Below, in pieces: positions 1-3,696 of a stretch of DNA of 5,413 bases. Below the pieces are notes generated by a model, which saw nothing but the letters and a program-made list of their open reading frames with translations, searched no databases and had not been told where the DNA came from. The DNA lies in contig JAHRVZ010000123.1 in NCBI GenBank assembly GCA_019090405.1, positions 1-5,413 on the forward strand, written 5' to 3'. This stretch comes from Paracoccaceae bacterium. GTDB lineage: Bacteria; Pseudomonadota; Alphaproteobacteria; Rhodobacterales; Rhodobacteraceae. The translations under genes were made by a program, and so were the position numbers. Each line of letters starts with the position of its first letter. Within the stretch, counting starts at the first letter, position 1.

Positions 1-19
1 GTTATACCGGTGTTGAAAC

Positions 20-56
20 GTAACGTGAACCTTGTAACGAAACGGTCATTACAAGG
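20..56 (+). repeat. Inverted repeat and AACG repeats before the integrase fragment
   Basis: Seen: CCTTGTAA at 30-37 and TTACAAGG at 49-56 form a perfect 8-bp inverted repeat with an 11-base loop. The right arm contains the AAGG ribosome-binding core of the integrase fragment that starts at 65, so a folded transcript would hide it. GTAACG occurs twice (20-25 and 34-39), and AAACG lies beside each copy. Inference: this could be a leftover control region of the integrase, such as a translational hairpin or arm-type or excisionase-type binding sites. No function can be assigned from sequence alone, and no tRNA gene or attachment core is visible next to it. Confidence 0.4.
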
Positions 57-64
57 ATACCGAT

Positions 65-181
65 ATGCCCCATATTAAGTTCACAGACTCGAAATTGAAG
101 ACTTTGTCCGCCGACAAAACAACGTGGTTCAGCGATCCGTCATGCAAGGGATTGCGCTTATGCGACTGGTATGGCGAGTGA
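65..181 (+). pseudogene. N-terminal fragment of a P4-type tyrosine integrase
   Basis: An ATG at 65 with AAGGA at 53-57 upstream opens a 38-codon frame that ends at TGA 179-181. The first 33 residues (MPHIKFTDSKLKTLS, then a W-F-x-D segment and K-G-L-R-L) look like the arm-type DNA-binding N-terminal domain (DUF4102) of P4-like prophage and island integrases, which normally run to about 400 residues. The likeness stops after the GLRL segment, and the catalytic domain with its Arg, His and Tyr residues is absent. The gene is therefore a relic that cannot recombine DNA by itself. It lies directly before another broken gene, which points to a deletion joining the two. The call rests on a short match; a chance short ORF is possible but less likely given the good ribosome-binding site. 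Confidence 0.55.
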
Positions 182-230
182 ATTACCAAGTTATAGGTGG
201 TGGGGTTCAGTGTGCAGAAAGCGATGCGGG

Positions 231-613
231 TTAAACATCCTTGTCGGCAATGCCGACGACCACGCCCGCAACCATGCCGCCTTCTGGGACGGGGACGTGC
301 TGGCACTGACCCCGGCATACGACATTGCCCCACAGGTTCGCGCGGCACATGAGGCCAATCAGGCATGGTTATCGCAGATGGAGATCGCCGCGCACGCCTT
401 GAAACCTGCCTGAATGCGGTTAGAAAATTCCTCCTGTACCAAGGTGAGGCGCGGGATATGGTTGATCACGTGGTGGATGTGATCTGCCGAGATTGGGCGG
501 ATGTTTGTGACGAGGCAGGGTTGCCGGATGTCGAGCGCCGCGTCTTTGCCGGACGGCAGTTTCTTAATGCCTATGCGTTCGAGGATTTTGGACCGGTGCC
601 AAAGCTGGAATGA
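231..613 (+). pseudogene. HipA-type serine/threonine kinase toxin, C-terminal remnant with frameshift
   Basis: Two overlapping frames together encode the C-terminal lobe of a HipA-like kinase, the toxin half of HipAB systems; E. coli HipA phosphorylates glutamyl-tRNA synthetase. In the first frame, NILVGNADDHARNHAAFWDG starts at 234 and carries the catalytic D-x4-N motif (first Asp at 255). LTPAYDI follows, with its metal-binding Asp at 321. After EANQA the frame must move: GCATGG at about 363-368 should read GCA-ATG-G, so one A has been lost. From 365 the next frame continues MVIADGDRRARLETCLNAV and runs to a stop at 611-613. The N-terminal lobe and any HipB antitoxin partner are missing. 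The bases before 231 (from about 166) do not resemble HipA and probably hold the junction with the integrase fragment. Both catalytic motifs survive, but the protein cannot be a working kinase. Confidence 0.8.
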
Positions 614-960
614 AAATAAACGTGAGGGTTTATCAAAGGAACGAGATCAAACCACGACAGGTCCATCAACCGCGCGTGTTCCTGTTCAGGTCGTCATGTT
701 GTTGAAATTGTTTCGCTCAATCTGAATGTGCACTCGGTACAATTTTCGGATCCGTTCGCCAACGCGCTGAAATCCGGATCGAACAAACGTTGAACAGCCC
801 TATGCCGCCTGACAAAAGCCACCGTTTTTGACCGGGATGTTTTGTCAGGGGGTATCTGTCCGATGGTTGGGGCTAACCCGTCAACTGGGTTGCGACACTG
901 AACGGTCCTTGGCACCGGAAAGGCGTCTTGCATTGTCCTCTGCGTAGTCTTACTTGAAAT
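614..960. other. Stretch with no recognisable gene
   Basis: I see no convincing coding region on either strand. The open frames here (plus strand to 725, minus strand 933-694) are short, have no good ribosome-binding site and resemble no family I know. The only clear structure is the inverted repeat at 808-849. Position between a broken hipA-like gene and a toxin-antitoxin pair suggests decayed accessory DNA, but no insertion-sequence end or target duplication could be demonstrated. Confidence 0.5.
808..849. repeat. Perfect 10-bp inverted repeat with 22-bp spacer
   Basis: CCTGACAAAA (808-817) and TTTTGTCAGG (840-849) are exact reverse complements. Beyond one mismatch (807/850) two more pairs match (805-806 with 851-852), giving 12 of 13. 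The spacer is 22 bases. The loop is too long for a typical intrinsic terminator, although the right arm includes a T run. It could be a pair of regulator half-sites, a recombination site or relic transposon ends. Which of these applies cannot be told from the sequence. Confidence 0.5.
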
Positions 961-991
961 GAAGAGAGCGGCGAGTGCCGTTCAAAGTGGA

Positions 992-1111
992 GATTTTATG
1001 CAAGAGACCCAGGCATAATTCCGTTCCCGACCTAAGGATCTGGGAACGCGTAAACGTTAGGACTGTTCAGGCGGCGCGCTGAGCAGCCTTTTGCTGTACT
1101 TTCATAAAATC
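992..1111 (+). promoter_or_regulatory. Structured leader of the yjhX-yjhQ operon
   Basis: Four elements can be read. (1) GATTTTATG at 992-1000, covering the start of a six-codon upstream ORF, is the exact reverse complement of CATAAAATC at 1103-1111, which ends just before the weak ribosome-binding region of yjhX. (2) CGTTCCC (1022-1028) pairs with GGGAACG (1042-1048), directly after the upstream ORF. (3) An imperfect hairpin at 1070-1088 (GGC-G-GC with GC-A-GCC) is followed by TTTT, like a leader terminator. (4) CAGC (1084-1087) can instead pair with GCTG (1093-1096), which competes with element 3. Known: E. coli topAI (yjhX) is controlled by a leader ORF, toiL, that senses ribosome-targeting antibiotics. 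Inferred: a similar leader control here. I found no convincing promoter upstream. Confidence 0.4.
998..1018 (+). CDS. Possible six-codon leader ORF (MQETQA)
   Basis: ATG at 998 is preceded by GGAG (989-992) at a 5-base spacing and runs Met-Gln-Glu-Thr-Gln-Ala to TAA at 1016-1018. So short a frame can easily arise by chance. The arguments for it are the ribosome-binding site, its place 104 bases before yjhX, and the fact that its start codon region is complementary to the sequence just before yjhX. If translated, it would act as a regulatory upstream ORF and not as a functional peptide. It could also be the stub of a lost gene. Confidence 0.3.
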   Translation: MQETQA

Positions 1112-1122
1112 GAGAAAATCCA

Positions 1123-1380
1123 TTGAATATCTCAAAGCACGAACAACGTGTTTTGCATGAACTCGCTCTTGGTGGGGCAATCCACCACGAACGGAACGAG
1201 AATGGCAAAATACGTGATATCACCTGCTACACACGAGACGGGAATATCCTGACGGATTGCACCCTTCCGGTTTTCCTTCGGCTCAAGAAACGACGCTTCA
1301 TCCGCTCTCAAAGCGGATGGCCGTATCGTGCCTCAAGGCTGGGGATGGAAGCCGTCCGCGCCCAGCTCAATCAACGATAG
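1123..1380 (+). CDS. yjhX: YjhX/TopAI family toxin
   Basis: An 85-residue protein that matches the YjhX toxin family in length and along its whole sequence: MNISKHEQRVLHELALGG at the start, the CYTRDG and DCTLPVF segments in the middle, and a WPYRASRLGMEAVRAQLNQR end. Known: E. coli YjhX (TopAI) binds and inhibits DNA topoisomerase I and is paired with YjhQ. The start is TTG; it is the only usable start after the in-frame stop at 1105-1107, and it places Met exactly where the family begins. The ribosome-binding site is weak (GAG at 1112-1114). A rare start plus a weak site fits a toxin kept at low expression. The gene ends 30 bases before yjhQ, so the two probably form an operon. There is no sign of damage. 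Confidence 0.88.
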   Translation: MNISKHEQRVLHELALGGAIHHERNENGKIRDITCYTRDGNILTDCTLPVFLRLKKRRFIRSQSGWPYRASRLGMEAVRAQLNQR

Positions 1381-1385
1381 CCTGT

Positions 1386-1391
1386 TATAAT
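1386..1391 (+). promoter_or_regulatory. Possible internal -10 element before yjhQ
   Basis: TATAAT sits in the 30-base gap between yjhX and yjhQ, 20 bases before the yjhQ start. No recognisable -35 hexamer lies at the normal distance (about 1363-1368 reads cagctc). If real, it would give extra antitoxin without toxin. A start only about 12 bases after it would leave just enough room for the AAAGGA ribosome-binding site at 1398-1403. This rests on a single hexamer and may be chance. Confidence 0.2.
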
Positions 1392-1410
1392 GTGACCAAA
1401 GGAAAAAATC

Positions 1411-1950
1411 ATGGAATTCACTACTGAATACAAAGACGATACTGATGACATCATCGCGATGTTTTATGAAACCTTCACCGGGTCAGAAGGGGCCGAAGAA
1501 GGGCTGGTGATAAAGGAATTGGTTGCCGGTATGCTTGCCTCGCTCAGACCCGACGACATGCGCGTTTTCTCGGCGATCGAGGATGGGAGCATTCTGGGCA
1601 GCATCATCTTCACGCGTATGAAGTATGAGCAGGATGCGCGGACGGTTTTCATACTCTCGCCGGTTGCCGTCTCTACCAAACATCAGGGCAAGGGGGTTGG
1701 GCAGCGCCTGATAAGCCATGCGCTTCAGGCGTTGCGCGACAACGGGGTCGATGTTGCTTTGACCTATGGTGACATCAACTTCTATTCGAAGGTCGGCTTC
1801 GCTCACATCACCGAAGCCGACGCTCAACCGCCTTTGCCGCTTCAATATCCTGAAGGTTGGCTGGGTCAGTCGTTGGATGACTCTCGATTTGAGCCACTCA
1901 TCGGGCCGTCGCAATGCGTCGCCCCGCTAAACGACGCAAGCCTTTGGTAA
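1411..1950 (+). CDS. yjhQ: YjhQ-type GNAT N-acetyltransferase, antitoxin partner of YjhX
   Basis: A 179-residue GNAT-fold acetyltransferase. The acetyl-CoA-binding motif A lies at residues 82-101 (LSPVAV, then Q92-G-K-G-V-G97), and the FYSKVGF segment at 124-130 is the usual GNAT motif B with a Tyr. The C-terminal part, with QYPEGWLGQSL at about 145-155, is typical of the YjhQ branch. Length is close to the E. coli protein. AAAGGA at 1398-1403 gives a strong ribosome-binding site 7 bases before ATG, much better than that of the toxin, as expected if antitoxin must be in excess. Known: YjhQ is the antitoxin to TopAI in E. coli. Whether it works by acetylating the toxin cannot be read from sequence. 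E. coli has yjhP next in the operon; here a terminator follows directly. Confidence 0.85.
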   Translation: MEFTTEYKDDTDDIIAMFYETFTGSEGAEEGLVIKELVAGMLASLRPDDMRVFSAIEDGSILGSIIFTRMKYEQDARTVFILSPVAVSTKHQGKGVGQRLISHALQALRDNGVDVALTYGDINFYSKVGFAHITEADAQPPLPLQYPEGWLGQSLDDSRFEPLIGPSQCVAPLNDASLW

Positions 1951-1967
1951 CGTGTCCAAGCGCTTTT

Positions 1968-2004
1968 GAAGGCATTCCGGCCGATGGTTGGGATGCCTTC
2001 TTTT
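1968..2004 (+). terminator. Strong rho-independent terminator of yjhX-yjhQ
   Basis: Bases 1968-1982 pair with 1986-2000 to give a 15-bp stem. The outer 8 bp (GAAGGCAT with ATGCCTTC) are perfect, three of the inner pairs are G-U, and the loop is GAT. TTTT follows at 2001-2004. It begins 17 bases after the yjhQ stop. The minus strand has no T run after the hairpin, so it should not stop transcription from the thiolase gene. Confidence 0.85.
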
Positions 2005-2183
2005 GTGTCAATGAGGACAAAACCCATACGTTTCTGTCACCGGCGAATACCACCATTTGCGGCTCGCCGCCAGACAAGGGCGCGAGCAATTTCATTGCAG
2101 GCAAGTGAGATATTCTTTGAATCCAATCAATCCAGTTGTCTCGCAACCTGATAAAATCATTCAGCTAGTTCTGATCAAAACGC

Positions 2184-3380
2184 CTAGACAGTTTCAAGCA
2201 GGATTGCCGTTCCCAGACCGCTACCTGCCGGAATAGTTGCAGCACCGATTTTACCGCCACGTTCCTTCAGCGCCCGCGCCAGATGGATCGCAATGCGCAG
2301 CCCAGACATGCCCACCGGATGGCCAAGCCCGACTGAACCGCCATCGACGTTCAGGCGTTCACTGTCCCAGCCACCGGCGGCGCGACAGGCCACCAGTTGC
2401 ACGGCAAAACCTTCGTTACATTCGATCAGGTCCATATCATCGGCAGTCTTGCCGACATTGTTCAGCGCCACATTCAGCGCATCAACGCAGGAATATCCCA
2501 TGAAATGCGGATCGCAACCTGCCATGGCAGTTCCCGGCATCAGGATTTTCGCCATCGGTGCGGCGTTCAGCTTGGCAAGCCCTTTTTTGCTGCAAACGAT
2601 CGCCACGGCAGAGCCGTCGTTGATGCTGGCCGCGTTCCCGGCGGTAATCACGCCGCCTGGTGTTACCGGGTTCAATTTACCCAGGCTTTCCAAGGTCATA
2701 TTGGCCCGCGGGTTCTCGTCAGTGTCAAACATCCGGGTGCCGCGCTTGCCGTCGGGCACTTCGATCGGCACGATTTCGTCCTTCAGGACGCCGTCCCTGA
2801 TTGCCTTGAGAGACCGGTTATGGGTTTCGATAGCATAGGCGTCCATCTCTTCGCGGCTTACACCATCCACCTTGGCGTGATTTTCAGCCACATCTATCAT
2901 ATACCAGGGGTCATCCCACATTCCTGATCCGGCCAGGGTGCATTCCTTCAGCGTATCCACGAACTGACCATGCCCCAGACGGTGGCCCCAGCGTGAACCG
3001 GGTACCATGTGCGGAGCCGAGCTCATTGATTCGGCGCCCACGACAAGGGCGATATCGACCTTGCCGGTTTCAACTGCCTGCGCGGCCTGTATCAGGGCCG
3101 CCATGCCGGAACAGCATTGCATGTTGAGGGTGAAGGCCGGAGCCTTGTCGGAAACCCCGGAACGAACCGAGACGATGCGCGCAGGGTTCGATTCGGTCAT
3201 GTCCTGCAAAACCATCCCGCCGACGACAAGTTCGATGTCTTCCGGCTTTATGCCGCTTTGGGCAAACAGTTCCTTAGCAACGACTGATGCAACCTCGGTT
3301 GCGCGCAATGGGGTCAGCGATCCGCCAAACCTTCCAATTGGGCTACGCAGCCCGGCGGCAAGATAAACCTCTTCAGACAT
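2184..3380 (-). CDS. Thiolase-family acetyl-CoA acyltransferase lacking the second catalytic Cys
   Basis: A 398-residue thiolase of normal family length. Thiolases join or cleave acyl-CoAs at the 3-keto position in the cytoplasm. Seen: nucleophile Cys89 in NMQCCSGM (86-93; a second Cys replaces the usual Gly), the TAGNAASINDGSA segment (246-258), N322-E-G-F, and the GHP motif with His354 in VDGGSVGLGHP. The final motif, usually CxGGGxG, reads PAGSGLG, so Pro384 stands where the acid/base Cys belongs. The usual GTGPVP segment is replaced by GYSCVD (295-300). The start is ATG at 3378-3380: AAGGAG lies 9 bases upstream, whereas the in-frame TTG at 3398 overlaps that site and is unlikely. Because the second Cys is missing, standard thiolase chemistry is doubtful; condensation with other chemistry, or a ketosynthase-like role, are alternatives. 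It is divergent from the mutase gene. Confidence 0.9.
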   Translation of the reverse strand: MSEEVYLAAGLRSPIGRFGGSLTPLRATEVASVVAKELFAQSGIKPEDIELVVGGMVLQDMTESNPARIVSVRSGVSDKAPAFTLNMQCCSGMAALIQAAQAVETGKVDIALVVGAESMSSAPHMVPGSRWGHRLGHGQFVDTLKECTLAGSGMWDDPWYMIDVAENHAKVDGVSREEMDAYAIETHNRSLKAIRDGVLKDEIVPIEVPDGKRGTRMFDTDENPRANMTLESLGKLNPVTPGGVITAGNAASINDGSAVAIVCSKKGLAKLNAAPMAKILMPGTAMAGCDPHFMGYSCVDALNVALNNVGKTADDMDLIECNEGFAVQLVACRAAGGWDSERLNVDGGSVGLGHPVGMSGLRIAIHLARALKERGGKIGAATIPAGSGLGTAILLETV

Positions 3381-3389
3381 GATATTAGT

Positions 3390-3395
3390 CTCCTT
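3390..3395 (-). promoter_or_regulatory. Ribosome-binding site that decides the thiolase start
   Basis: AAGGAG on the minus strand lies 9 bases before ATG 3378-3380. The longer frame from TTG 3398 would begin at or inside this site, so the ATG is chosen and the protein begins MSEEVYLAAG, which also fits the family's N-terminus. Confidence 0.85.
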
Positions 3396-3451
3396 CAACT
3401 GACCCGGTTATTGTTGCCAGCAGTGCATATTGAGCGGGCATTTTCATGGGG

Positions 3452-3506
3452 ACTATAGGGATTGATTCCCTTAAGCAAGCGTACGTTCGTTATTCAATAT
3501 AGGGAT
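3452..3506 (-). promoter_or_regulatory. Direct repeats and possible thiolase promoter
   Basis: TATAGGGAT occurs exactly twice, at 3454-3462 and 3498-3506, 44 bases apart (about four helical turns). Read on the minus strand, each copy ends a CCCTATA block that could serve as a -10 element (TATAGT at 3457-3452, TATATT at 3501-3496). Neither has a good -35 at the standard distance; TTGCTT lies 15 bases before the first. The repeats may therefore be promoter parts or regulator sites. A start near 3445 would give a thiolase leader of roughly 65 bases. Confidence 0.3.
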
Positions 3507-3577
3507 ACCAGTTGGCAAGCAGTTTTTTCAAATCACGTGAAACACTAAAATTTATTGGCTATTTCTGTATAATTTGT

Positions 3578-3606
3578 TTGACAACTCGGGAGGGATGGCG
3601 GTACGT
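3578..3606 (+). promoter_or_regulatory. Possible mutase promoter
   Basis: TTGACA at 3578-3583 is a perfect -35 hexamer. At 17-18 bases downstream lies GTACGTA (3601-3607), a poor -10. The expected start near 3613 falls inside the palindrome at 3611-3620, an arrangement typical of repression at the start site. A weak -10 often marks an activator-dependent promoter, but it may also mean this promoter is not real. Confidence 0.35.
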
Positions 3607-3610
3607 ATCG

Positions 3611-3620
3611 AACGATCGTT
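3611..3620. promoter_or_regulatory. Palindrome AACGATCGTT, possible operator
   Basis: A perfect 10-bp palindrome in the divergent thiolase-mutase region, 80 bases before the mutase start. Related decamers lie at 3482-3491 (AACGAACGTA on the minus strand, 8 of 10) and 3710-3719 (AACGAACGTT, 9 of 10, inside the first mutase codons). Dimeric regulators of acyl-CoA genes, for example of the TetR family, bind sites of this symmetry. No regulator gene is visible in the window, so the assignment is inference. Confidence 0.35.
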
Positions 3621-3687
3621 AGGCTAAGCGATACAGATTAACCCTAGAGGGGTCCGGAGGAAATTCCAGACGACCTGTAGACGGCTA

Positions 3688-3693
3688 AAGAGG
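3688..3693 (+). promoter_or_regulatory. Ribosome-binding site of the mutase gene
   Basis: AAGAGG at 3688-3693 precedes two adjacent ATG codons, 3697 and 3700. The spacing is 3 bases to the first and 6 to the second, so the second is the better placed start. The choice changes the protein by one Met only. Confidence 0.6.
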
Positions 3694-3696
3694 TGG

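Noticed and set aside
501..725. Plus-strand 74-codon frame overlapping the hipA remnant
   Set aside because: It is a frame shadow over the hipA remnant, and its tail beyond 613 shows nothing protein-like.
694..933. Minus-strand 79-codon frame in the gene-free stretch
   Set aside because: It has no ribosome-binding site, its amino-acid composition is unlike its neighbours, and there is no recognisable motif.
1914..2108. Plus-strand 64-codon frame overlapping the yjhQ end, with fairly gene-like codons to the stop at 2108
   Set aside because: It has no ribosome-binding site, runs through the terminator hairpin and matches no family I know. It might be the tail of a lost gene, but the evidence is too thin. 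Nothing else was seen in 2005-2183.
2237..3366. Long plus-strand open frames (2237-2503, 2293-2838, 2397-2927, 3007-3366) inside the thiolase region
   Set aside because: They are antisense to a full-length thiolase with clear motifs, and none resembles a known family.
3568..3573. Perfect TATAAT as a mutase promoter -10
   Set aside because: No -35 lies at the right distance upstream; the TTGACA at 3578 comes after it. It is in AT-rich sequence where chance hits are common.
3584..3696. Cobalamin riboswitch before the B12-type mutase
   Set aside because: The region is too short for the usual B12 riboswitch and I see no B12-box. Only a 4-5 bp hairpin (ACCC 3641-3644 with GGGT 3650-3653) is present.
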